Below, piece after piece: positions 34,050-44,891 of a DNA stretch of 64,000 bases. The DNA lies in NCBI GenBank assembly GCA_021442155.1, contig CM038221.1:47625648-47689647 (forward strand). Reading direction: 5' to 3'. The DNA is from Cymbidium sinense (Eukaryota; Streptophyta; Magnoliopsida; Asparagales; Orchidaceae). Within the stretch, counting starts at the first letter, position 1; the number at the start of each line of letters is the position of its first letter. Under the pieces are notes generated by a model. The model had not been told where the DNA came from and did no database searches. It saw only the letters and a list, made by a program, of their open reading frames with translations. Both the position numbers and the translations under genes were made by a program.

Positions 34050-34300
34050 GAGGTGAGTATTAAAGTTTCCTCAACTTGGGAGGCACAAGTCAGAGTCAAG
34101 TGGATATCACTAAGTCTTGAGTTTCACTCAATGACAAGTCTCAACCCTATGAGAGCCTCATATTCAACCATATTATTAGTTGTGAAATTTTAGGAAGTCC
34201 ATACTCTAAGGTATTCTCACTGGGGAAATAAGTAAGATTCACAAGACCAAGATTCAAGCTCCATCAACATAGAGGGTCCATTGAGGAGATAAGGCATGTA
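34050..34300 (-). pseudogene. RNase H domain of the Tat-type element
   Basis: The minus strand reads N-N-M-V-E-Y-E-A-L-I-G-L-R-L, the conserved E-x-E-A-L helix of gypsy RNase H, with stops nearby. The domain degrades the RNA strand during reverse transcription. Confidence 0.7.
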
Positions 34301-34859
34301 CAGATATTCATCCGAGTTGGGCAATGCATTCCACTATAAAGTATGAGTACTTGAGACTTTATATAGCGAGGTAGAAAATTTATATCAAACTCTCCAATTC
34401 TACGCACCATTTGATTAACCTCCCGTGATGCTCTTGTAGATGACCCTTAATGGTAAATGAGTGTAAACGCCGATATGAGCTTGGAAGTATGGACGTAATT
34501 TTGCCGAGAAAACTAAAGCCGAGCCACCTTATCGCAAGTGGATAACGACTTTCTATATCGAGAGAATTTTACATAATAAAATTGTATCCCATTTTCTTCT
34601 CGCACTAAAACCGAAGCTTATCATGGAAGAGATCATGAGATATAAGTATAACATCTCTCCTTGAATAGGCTTGGATAGTAGGGTGGAGATGCTAAATACT
34701 CTTAGTTTAAAAGTAGATCGACATTCATCCCACTAAAAATTATTATTTTTAGTTCCCTTTAATATTTTAAAGAATGGTAAGTATCTATCCTCAGAATGGG
34801 CTAGATGATAACGCAAGAATTCATCCATTCAAATGTTGAACTTCCTTAATATTCTTTCT

Positions 34860-35470
34860 GAGGAGTCATATCTTTGAGAGTTTTGATTTTCTGGGTTGGC
34901 CTCTATCCCGTGGGTTACCATAAATTCAAGAAATTTTTCTAACGTAACCCCAAAAGCACACTTGGTTGGGTTAAGTCGCATGTTATAACATCAAAGAAGG
35001 TTAAAGCGTATTTATAAATCAGAAATATGATGTGATTCTTCCAAACTTTTCACTAACATGTCATCCACATATACCTCCATTGTGCGGCCTAGTAGGTCTT
35101 TAAAAATCTTATTCATAAGACATTGATAGATAGCATCAGCATTTTTTTAATCCAAACCATATGCATAATATATAAACCTTTATATGTTTGAAATTAGCTT
35201 CTTCATCCATCAATTTTATTTGGTTGTAACTGAGTAAGCATCCAAAACTGAGCATTTGATGTCCGACGTAGCATCAACAACCGATCAATTCGAGGAAGAG
35301 GAAACTATCTTTCGCAAGCCTTTAAGGTCGTGTAATCAATACACATTCTCCATGTTCCATTTGTTTTCTTAACCATGACAACATTTGCTAGCCATGTAGG
35401 TAATGTACCTCATGAATCTTCCAGAGCTTGTTAACTTCTTGCTCAATAGCTGAGACGATCGTAAAACTTC
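34860..35470 (-). pseudogene. Reverse transcriptase of the Tat-type element
   Basis: The minus strand carries the N-terminal motif V-V-M-V-K-K-T-N-G-T-W-R-M-C-I-D-Y, then MNKIFKDLLGRT followed by the catalytic box EVYVDDMLVKSLEESH near 35030-35085. YVDD with MLVKS is characteristic of plant Tat/Athila RT. Several frameshifts and stops make it non-functional. Confidence 0.85.
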
Positions 35471-36059
35471 GCTTCTTGGATGATTGATTTGAATGTTTGG
35501 ATCAATCTTGAGGGGAATGCATGATTACATTGGGGTCGACCCAACATATCTGTCGACTCCAAGCAAAGATGTCTTGATTGCAAGAAGTCTGTATTTTTTC
35601 CTTTGTTCATCCGAGAGCAAAGATCCATTACTTTTGTTTGTTGAGCAAAGATCCACTTGATGCTCGTAGTGGTTGTCATCGAAAAGAGAGCAAGTCTTCT
35701 AAGCTTTGGGGTACTTCTTCATCTCAAAATTAAAATCTTCGATCAAGGTCACGAAGGGCGTTGAGCTTGTCCGAGATACATGATTGTGTTATTGATTTTC
35801 ACAAACCACCAACTCAACGGGGTTGGAAATTTCATCTTAAGATGAGATATCAAGTGACTGCATCAAAATTGATTGAGGGGCCTTCCAAAGATAGCATATC
35901 AATTTGACTTGACCACCATGAATTGGATTAAATGAGTCACTTGTCGGGAATTCACCAAGGACAACGAAGGGTGATTGTCCCCTACTCGCAGGATGATTAT
36001 CAAACCCATATAATGGTCCCCAATGTTGGAGCTTTTCCTAACGCCCATTAAGAAATGTG

Positions 36060-36130
36060 GAGTAAAATAAGACATCAACAGTAACTCCCATTGTCAATCA
36101 AAATTCTCTTAACATTATATCATGGGTCAC
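36060..36130 (-). pseudogene. Aspartic protease active-site region of the Tat-type element
   Basis: The minus strand reads R-I-L-I-D-N-G-S, corresponding to the D-S/T-G-like catalytic box (DNG form) of plant gypsy proteases, followed by a broken frame. The protease would process the Gag-Pol polyprotein. Confidence 0.6.
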
Positions 36131-36739
36131 CGATCCTGCTACCGATGATAAGTGGATCTTGATGAGGAATATGTACTCTTCTAAGTCCATCATTAAAAGT
36201 GATGGAATGATCGCGAGACTTCTTTAACTCTTCGAGGTGGTAATGAGAACTTGATTAGATAGTATTGGTCCTCCCGCAATTGTTTCAATTTCTCCAATTG
36301 TATGATGTTTGTTGTTTTATGATGATTGTCCGGTTTCCCCGCTTGGAGGTATGTTTGTTTGAGTCGATTGATTCTTCATAAATCGACGTATATCCTTGAA
36401 TGAGCCTCTCAATTTCTTCTTTGAGTTGTTTGCATGCCTCGAAGTATGTCCACGTGATGGAAGTGACAATACCTCGATTTCAATTTGGTTTCATGGATGC
36501 CACTTGATGTTTTCTTCATCTCGAATAGCTTAGAGGTTAACACGAGATGGACAGGTCACGCCTTTGTTGCTATGATGGGATTGTCATCCGCATTCCCAGT
36601 GCTTTTATGCTTTTCTGTAGATTCAAATTGTTTTTTAATGCATCTCATGCCAGAGATTTGTGCTTCCACACGATGAACCAAGTCGGCATGAGCGACCTTG
36701 TCTTGCATTAGTGGGTAAAGGCCTGACGAGTCCTCCAAG

Positions 36740-37080
36740 GAAAACTCCTCTTAATAGTTGGGTCTACCTGTGTATTTGGCGAGCTTCTAAGGAGAACCTC
36801 GGAAGTATTCCTTAAGTGATTCACCCTCATTTGATGAATGGAGAGATGGGAGGAATCTTTAATGATCCTCATTTGCAATGAACTGCTCCACAAAAATCTT
36901 GGCGAGTTCATCAAAGGTAAATGGATCCCCTTGGAAGGGAGTAGAACCAAGCTTGCCCTCGAGGGTAACGGAAAGACGAAAAGTGTGTCGAGCTCGTTGG
37001 ATATGCATGATAGTCTGTAATGGTCGATGTGTTCATGTGGGTCACCCCATCATAGAATCAATGCTCTAAGCTTGAAACCC
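36740..37080 (-). pseudogene. Gag core of the Tat-type element
   Basis: The minus strand gives DPFTFDELAKIFVEQFIANE, then a short gap, then GESLKEYFRGSP. This is the classic Gag box F-x-E-L-x-x-x-F-x-x-Q-F followed by ESL-x-x-Y. At least one stop interrupts the junction. It is related to, but different from, the Gag remnant at 15.6-16.0 kb. Confidence 0.8.
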
Positions 37081-37660
37081 ACGAGAATAGGATGTTGAAG
37101 AATAGCTTCAAAAGGTGAGGATTCCTCATAGCGTGAGGAAGATGATTGCCTTGAAGGTGAAATTCCTTGCATTAGACGCACATAACATAATGAGTGGGGT
37201 CAACAGACAAGAATGTGTCAAGCTACCGAAGGTGGATTAGCTCGTTGAGCGACGATGATGAGGAGTAACTAGCGTGGAGAGATCACGCCTGAAGCGAGGA
37301 ACTTCGTTAAGGAGATTAGCATTTTAACCTCCCATGGCTAACGATCGATCTTGGGGGAGGTGTGTTTGTCGTGTAGTGGCCGTTGTGTTTCTCTCAAAAG
37401 TTGGATCATCTCATTTTGAGATTCTTCCATTCAGCGGACACGATCTTCTAAAGAGATCCCTATCACGTCTTCACCGACAAGGTCACATATATTAGGGGGG
37501 AGTGAGGCAGAAGCTTGGCATCCTCAGTTCAAGGATTGATTGAGTGACGAGTTGAGCGAGGCATTGTGACAGTATTGCCCATTGGCCATAATGCAGTGTT
37601 CACGAAATTGTGATTGAGGGTTCTTCCATGATGGCCAAACCGCTATGCTAGAAAACCACA

Positions 37661-38371
37661 TGGTAGAGTAAAAGTTTACGCTTTTGAAATCCAAAGACAC
37701 ACATATTTAAAGAAACAAGAAAACTCAATTTTACGTGGAAAATCTCAAAAAAGAGGGAAAACCAGCCCGAAGAAAGATTCCACTATGTATCGTGAGTACA
37801 AAATCTTCGATAATGGGATTACATAATTGTATAGAAAGGAACAATGACTATGTAGTGTGTGGTAACAATGCTAGTGGTAAGATGACGGTGAACATCGACT
37901 GATGATGAAGGTCGTCATGATGGAGACCGGCAGAGGTTGATGACGAGGATCGGCATGATGGCGGCTCCGTTGACGGCGCATCCGGTGGCACGCGATTTTG
38001 GAGGATCTTCAAGCTTTAGGCTATCTCTCTGTTTTCTCCTCATATGAGGAATGAGGCTATTTATAGATTGGAGGAATGACGTCTAAATACATGCAAAACC
38101 CGCACCACTCCACTTCATTGGATGGCTCAATGATCCTTGATCATTTGATGTTTTAAATATTTGAATGCTCAAATGAAGTCAATTTTGAGATCGGGCTTGT
38201 TAGATCCCCGTCGAGACGCCGATTTGACTATAAACACTTCATGTTTAAGAGCTTTTTTAGGGATTTAAGATATCCCAAAATTTCTAATGATATTTTAAGT
38301 GCGATCTCGACCGGTTTCAACTGGACTTTTGCTTTTAGCATCAAGATTGCCGAGTAGTATTTTAAGTGTTA
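37661..38371 (-). repeat. 5' LTR of the Tat-type element
   Basis: Direct copy of 28745-29456. On the minus strand it is followed by the interior; a convincing tRNA primer site was not recognised. Confidence 0.85.
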
Positions 38372-38429
38372 TATCGTAATAAATAATAAAAAAATTTAAG
38401 AATAGGTATAGTCAAATATATGAAAACAT

Positions 38430-39060
38430 ATAAATTAGTCAATGAATTTGATCAACTTATAATTATATGTTCATCTTTAGGTCCATCATTTAATTATATC
38501 ATGATCCATCCATGAATGAGAAATGTCATAAGTATTGTCCACTTGTAATTCGATATTAAGCGAAGTCATCTTTTGGAATTACTTCAAAGTCAATGCAAAG
38601 ATGGATTTGGTCATTCTTCTTCCTAACTAGGATAATGGTAACTATCTAATCTGCATACTTCTCCTCTCGAATGAAGCCTGCTTCGATCAACTTCTTAGTT
38701 TATGCAATTGCCTATTCTTAAATTTCCAATCTCATTCGCCTAAGAGCTTGCTTAACAAGCATCGCATCTGATTATAAAGTTTATGATACATGATAAGCGG
38801 CATTTTAAAATATGTCCATGCAAAGCAATCCATGAATTCCTAAAGTAGCATTTTTAGCTCTTCAAATATCTCATCAAGTAGAAGAGCACTGATGAAAATT
38901 AGATCGGGATCATCTTCAGCTCCTAGGTTTATTTCTTTGAGTTTATCCATAGTAGTTGTTTGTCCACCATCTTCGAGTTCTTCAAAAGTGACTAGCTTCT
39001 ACTTCATGTGGGAAGAATTTCATAGAGATCATTATGTTACTTATGGAGAATCATCAATTA
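38430..39060 (-). pseudogene. N-terminal RT fragment of another Ty3/gypsy element
   Basis: The minus strand shows INLGAEDDPDLIFISALL, then EFMDCFAWTYFKMP, then E-K-L-I-E-A-G-F-I-R, and near 38470 F-S-F-M-D-G-S. These are pre-RT and RT motif words of plant gypsy polyproteins (FISALL, DCFAW, GFIR, SFMDG), with stops between. It is distinct from the RT at 34.9-35.5 kb and lies directly beside that element's 5' LTR, so it is probably an older host element. Confidence 0.7.
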
Positions 39061-42000
39061 AAAAGAGAAAACTATATCTAGCAAAATATGAACTATTTTT
39101 TTTTCCAAGAGTTTGTTCCACCTAATTTCATGTAGTTTGATAAAATAGGTAATTCATAATAGCATATTTCATAGTAATGAGCTCTATTTATAATTTTAGC
39201 AATAAGTGGGCGACTACTTCCAACTACGACAAGTTTTCATTTAGAGGGATATATCAATGTGTAATCAAGTTATTTAATTGTAAGTATTTATAATTTATGG
39301 AGTATTTCAATAGAAGTATAAAATAAATATAATATATTAGGATACATAGAGTTTAATGATTGGTTATCAAATACATTCATGAAATTATTTTAAATATTTA
39401 GTATTATTATATTATTTAATATTTTGATATTTTAAATATATATGGTATAACTATCGCAAGGTCATGCATTACAAAAAAATGACTTTATTGTGGTGTTTAT
39501 TTTGGAATACGGGACACCATGCATGTATGGGTGTACTTATTTAAGTGATCAACCATTGGGTGATGTACTATTTAAAGATAGATGCATCACCCTTCAATGG
39601 GTAAGAACTACATGTGGGCAATGATATATGATCGTTTATTGCAAATACAAAAGTAGATCAGCAAATCAACTCTAAATGATTTAGACTAAAAACTTGCATC
39701 TCACATGGCTTGATGTTCACAGGTTCAAGGATATGTCTAGCCTCCCTTTCAGTACATTGTAACATTGTGGATACCCTTTGGGTAAAAATAAACAAGTTAA
39801 CATCCACTTGCTGAGTTGCAGTGGTTCATGAACAAAGCTACTAAGTTGTAGTATAGAAGTGATTGTGAGCAATCAAGAAACCACGCGTCATTTCGGACAC
39901 CATTAAAACACTCGATTATTATTGTCATTGTCCCATAGCATTACCGGGACAAGTGACCATTTAAAGCACACTCTACAAGCCATGTGTGCGCTTCTTCTTT
40001 ACATTTTAATATCAACATTAAACAACTAACGGATATCATGATTTTCTTAATATCTTTATAGAAATTCAACATCAATACCCAATATACTTACCTTTTAAAA
40101 TTTTCAGCAGATGACACAAATAAATTCGCCATGAAAATACTCTTTACATCCACGTAATAAACCAACATGTTTATCAAATATTATTATCAGATCATTTACA
40201 ACATACAAATATATCATGCAAGCATATCAAGAACAACAACCGTGCATCAATCGACTAAACTCCACAAAAAAGCAGAGAAACAACCCATTATTTTCATCAA
40301 TTTCAACAAGAAATGTACCATTTATACTGTAACAAAAGTAAAGCTCAAGACTCGGATATACTCCATCCCATGATTGAAGGACCAAATGCCCAAAAAAGTC
40401 TCTGAAGATTGTCCGCTGAAATTGATTGACTTTGGTATGCAAATTAGTCCCATATAAAGACTTGAGTCTAAGACTTTTTAGCCAAATATCTTTATTGTTA
40501 CGTTTGATCCCAAGCCTTCAATGCATTTAAACTTTAATATTGAATTTCACTCCATTCTACCTATAATCTCCTATGTTTGTGATCTAGTGTAAACGTATAA
40601 TGAAGTGTTTATGAATTTAACAACAATGAAGACTCTGAGATACATTTATGATTTTCATCAACTCGATATTCTTAAGCACCCCTAAGCGTTGATGTCTACA
40701 ATGCAAACACCACTTACATGGTCTTAGGACTATCTGTATGCATATAACCGATAGCTTTTGTTAGGGTAACTATTTGAAATTAAACATTATTTACTATGCA
40801 CCACCCAACAATAGCAAATTGTATACTTCATTTACTTGTGAAACACATACCTTCAACAAGGTCACTTGGGATTTCAATATCATATGTTATAAAGCTTTTG
40901 TCGATGGTCTTAGAAAACATCGTTGTCACTCTCTGAAGTTTGACACATCGGACATACTCATTTGTGACAACAAATGACTCTCACTTAATATTTTGAGTAA
41001 ATTTTTAAGATTATGATGCATTCAAGACGTTTTGCCCAAAAGAACAAATATCATCACTACATCGCCTACTCACTACTTGAACTCCGCTCATAGTTTGATA
41101 CTCATCATGCCGCAACACTGGAGGCATATACGTTCTTCCGACGTGACAACATCATCAGCCACAAAACTCATAGTTGGACGACAACCTATCATGTTAATTA
41201 TTACAAGAGAAAAGTGAGAAAGGTTGACCATTATTCGGGAATCAACTATCAAAGCGCATTCTGAGGAGCAAATAATATAGATCTCCTATATCTAGACCTT
41301 ATTATGAGTGATGTGGATGCAATATTAACATTCTCCACTTGACATACAACACCAACATCTAACGAATATCGTAAAAAACGCCATCGCTATATCATTAGAT
41401 TATAAACCGCCACCCAGGATAATCAATTGTAAGAGTGATTGGCGGGATCAAGCAAGTTCATAATATTGTTTCACTAGTAAGGTGCTCTAGCAACCTTAAC
41501 TAGATGATTTCCTCCCACATAACTGATAATACTATCATACTTTGGATCCATAAAGGATTATAAACAAATTTCTATTCATAAAACAAACTATATAAATAAT
41601 CGAAACTTATATTAATCGATACCATAAATAATACTATCATTGCTACTTAACATGAATCGCAACGCCATACAAACTACAAATCAAATCCCAAAAAAAAGTC
41701 AACCATACAACTCTAATCCTAGACACTTTAATTCCTAGCACATACTCTATTAATTTATAAATTGATAAAATAGATCTTGTATTCAAGAACGATCAAAAGG
41801 TAGAATTCACAAGATATGAACAAATGGAGAATCATGAGAACTAATGGGCTATCAGCTAGATGGAGAGTCGAATGCGGAAGCATAAAAGAAAGGAAGTTTC
41901 TTTAATACCCGGAGAAGAAATCTCTTGAAGCTATGCCACTGCGTGAAGCTTCAAATGGAGAGAGCATCCTGAGGATGAACGGATGGCTCTCTTTAATTAT

Positions 42001-43079
42001 GAGGCTAATCGAAAAACAGAGAGAGGAGATATGATGACTAATAATGTCTCACGATTTTATGGGCACATTATACATTATTATTTAAGTATGCACTAATTAG
42101 TCTCAATTTAAAATGACATCAAGATATATAGTATTAGTCTTAATTATACATTTTAAATTTTTTTTTATTGTTTAATTATCTAATTAATATTCTAATGATA
42201 CTTAATTTAAAAAAATTTCCTCCGGTTACATGGGAAAGATCATGAAAAAATTGCTAATAAAGGCCACATGGGAAAGACCATGAAAAAATTGCTAATAAAG
42301 GCCACAGCTTTTTGGCTGAAGAGACAAATCCCACTAATGTCTCCCAAGATGCTGTTGTTTTTCTCAGGAAATAAAGAGAATAGAAGAGGCATATTCATAG
42401 CTTTTGCCCATCTCTATCAAAAAATAATGTCCATGATATTGATGTAATGCTTTTTTTAGAGAGAAGAGACGGGAGCAAGCGCTCTTTCTTCTTGTTCCAC
42501 TTTCTCCTTCAACTTAGAACAGGAAATCAAAGGAGCAGCTTTGTTCAGTATTCAAGTGGAGAGGGATGAGAGGAGTAGAGATGGACACTGTTGCATATAG
42601 CGTAAAGATTAAAGAGCGGATCTTGTAGAGGAATGAGCTATGAACTGGGAGATGTAGAAGAAGACCGGCATGGGAGGCTTGAGCAAAATGCCAAAATAGT
42701 AACTATAAATTGAGGAAATACAAGGAGAGCAAAGAACAAATTAAAACGAAATTCAAATTTATGTTGGATCTTTTTAATCTCTTTGTATTATCATTTTTTT
42801 AAGAATAATAAATAATAAATTATTAAATATGTTATTTAAATTTATAATTAAAAAATAATCTTTTCACTCAGAATATTTAGCTAAAATTAGTAGTGATTAA
42901 AACTGGTACCAACGTATTAATAGCAATTAAATGATAACAATAAGCGTTGTTAAAATAAAAAATAAAAAATTTCTAATTATAAATTTATATCATATATTTT
43001 ATAATTTATTATATGTTATTCTTAAAAAAATGATAATAATAAAAAGAGGAAAATATCCATCATAAATATGAATTTCATT
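39061..43079. other. Unassigned repeat-like region
   Basis: No protein domain was recognised. On the minus strand near 41325-41345, TCAAGTGGAGAATGTTAATA looks like the polypurine-tract/LTR-start junction of a copia element (purine-rich tract then TGTT), so a copia LTR may extend leftward from about 41337. Its other end was not found. 41840-42060 contains GAATGCGGAAGC, a word often seen in copia LTRs. The rest is AT-rich. Confidence 0.35.
42228..42303. repeat. Exact-phase 38-bp tandem duplication
   Basis: Two copies (42228-42265 and 42266-42303) starting ACATGGGAAAG and ending AATAAAGGCC differ at one base. The near-identity suggests a recent slippage event. Confidence 0.9.
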
Positions 43080-43399
43080 CTAGTTTGATATTAGCTCTCC
43101 CTGCTATTTTCTTAATTTATGGCTATCATTTTGCCATTTTTCTTGAGTCTCTCCTTTCCATCTTTTGCATCTCCTCCTCTACAAGAACTCCTTTCTAACC
43201 TTTTCTCTACAAGCAACAGCGTCCACCTCTACTCCCCTCTTTCTGCCTCTCAACTTCAACACTGAACAAAAGCTGCTCCTTTCGGTTTCCTATACTATTA
43301 ACTTGAAGAAGGAGAAACTAAAACAAGAAGAGAGCGATAGCTTCTATTTCTCTTTAAAAGGATCACAGCAATATCTTAGAGAATATTTTTCTGCTAGAT
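43080..43399 (+). other. Probable former 5' flank/leader of the cyclin D pseudogene
   Basis: This is a pyrimidine-rich, gene-leader-like stretch (CTCTCC, CTCCTCCTCTACAAG) directly before the cyclin start codon. It is compositionally unlike the AT-rich DNA around it, which suggests that the duplicated segment included upstream sequence. Confidence 0.4.
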
Positions 43400-44035
43400 A
43401 TGGGCAGAATATATGAATATGCCTCTTCCATCCTCCTATGTGCTGAGGAAAACAACGGCATCTTGGACATAGATGAGGAGGAAGAAGAGGTTGAGAGACG
43501 TTGGCCCAATTTGTCTCTTCGGCCAAAAAGCTCTAACCTTTATGAGAGTTTCTTCATGGTCTTTCCCTTGCAATCGGATGAATGTTTGGGCTTGTTCATA
43601 GAGAGAGAAGCATAGCATATGTGAAGGAAGAACTACGCCAAGAGGCTGACGACTGGTGGCTGAGATATTTCCATCAGAACGGATGCCATTGATTAGATTC
43701 TAAAGGTAAGGTTTGCGAGATTAGAGGCAATATGTTTAGCTTGTTTTGTTCTGGGAATAATGGAGTCCACCTGTTCTTCCATGCCCTGTCATTTCTTCCT
43801 GTAGATGTCATTAGTGAGTTTTCATATAACATTGACAAGTTCATGTGCGTACTAATTTTGGGCCTTTGAGTGCTCACCTTTCTGTAAATAATCTTGATAG
43901 ATTCTTCAATCATTGCATATGCTCTACAACCCCATGCTCATAACAATGTTCTCTATTGTAGCAAGAAAGAAAACTTGGATGACTCAATTGTTGCCAGTGA
44001 GGAACACAAGCCGCTCCAAAATTACAACAATATAG
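43400..44035 (+). pseudogene. D-type cyclin pseudogene (exons 1-3 partial, introns kept)
   Basis: Exon 1 (43400-43705) is in one frame: MGRIYEYASSILLCAEE carries the LxCxE retinoblastoma-binding motif (L12, C14, E16). Then come an acidic stretch, FPLQSDECLGLFIEREA and, after stops, an A-K-R-L to D-A-I-D-x-I-L-K end followed by a GTAAGG donor. In-frame stops begin at 43613 and recur, including a TAG at the usual DW tryptophan. Exon 2 begins at 43845 with NFGPLSAHLSVNNLDRF; its acceptor lacks AG. Exon 3 begins after TTGTAG at 43962 with KTWMTQLL and is soon lost. D cyclins drive G1/S with CDKs. Retained introns mean it came from genomic duplication, not retroposition. Subclass (CYCD2/4-like) is uncertain. 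Confidence 0.85.
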
Positions 44036-44495
44036 ATCTAAAATTTATCATTCTACGTGAGATTAAAAATTAAATTAAAATTATTATTTATTTATTATTA
44101 ATAATAATCCAGAGTTTAAAAAATGTTAGAGTTTCAAATATTGTGGATTTTAAAGTAATAAATTGAATTTCATTAATTAAATATCAATAGGAATAGATAT
44201 TACATTAAATATATTTTATTAGGTGATTATATAAATAAGTAATTTTAATAATTAAAATATTATCTTGAAATTATTTGGGCAATAATTAAATCTACATATC
44301 CATATTAAATCAAGAGAAAACAAAAATTTTGATTTGATAAATATAATTTAAATTTATGATAAAGTTATCATAGTTAACTAAAGTTAAGCTAAAATTAGAG
44401 AAGATAAATGATAAAAACAATAAAAATATATAATGAAAATAAGAATATTTTTAAAAATTAATATTTTATTAATTAGTTTTGAGAAAGGTTAACTA

Positions 44496-44537
<42 letters not shown>
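44496..44537. repeat. (AT)n microsatellite
   Basis: Pure alternating AT. Confidence 0.95.
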
Positions 44538-44539
<2 letters not shown>

Positions 44540-44796
44540 TAACTAAACTATGACTTAATTAATTAATTTAGTTCAAGATGGAAAGAATAATAAATAAATA
44601 TTTAATTTAAAATATATAATAATAATAAAGCATATTAAGGTAGTTTATTTGAAGAACAAAAGAGAGAAAAAGAGTGAGGGAGCATGAAAACTTATATATT
44701 TTTATGAAATCGTAATATTTAAAATGTATAATTAAATAATGAACCATGTTTATAAAGTTTAATTTAAATACTTATAAGAAGAATAAATATAAATAA

Positions 44797-44800
<4 letters not shown>

Positions 44801-44889
<89 letters not shown>
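44801..44889. repeat. (AT)n microsatellite, ~88 bp
   Basis: Pure alternating AT, preceded by AAATAAATAA. Confidence 0.95.

Positions 44890-44891
<2 letters not shown>

Larger units (their letters stand above)
28745..38371 (-). mobile_element. Tat-type Ty3/gypsy LTR retrotransposon, complete in outline, coding frames decayed
   Basis: Two direct LTRs (28745-29456 and 37661-38371) flank an interior that reads on the minus strand as gag, protease, RT, RNase H, integrase, in gypsy order. The LTRs start TGGTAGAGTAAA on the plus strand (CA end on the sense strand). A polypurine tract (AGGGGAAACGA on the minus strand, about 29460-29475) abuts the 3' LTR as expected. LTR identity is visibly below 90 percent with many small indels, so the insertion is old. 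A clear 5-bp target duplication was not found. Between pol and the 3' LTR lies an antisense gene remnant, an arrangement known from some Tat-lineage elements. Confidence 0.85.
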
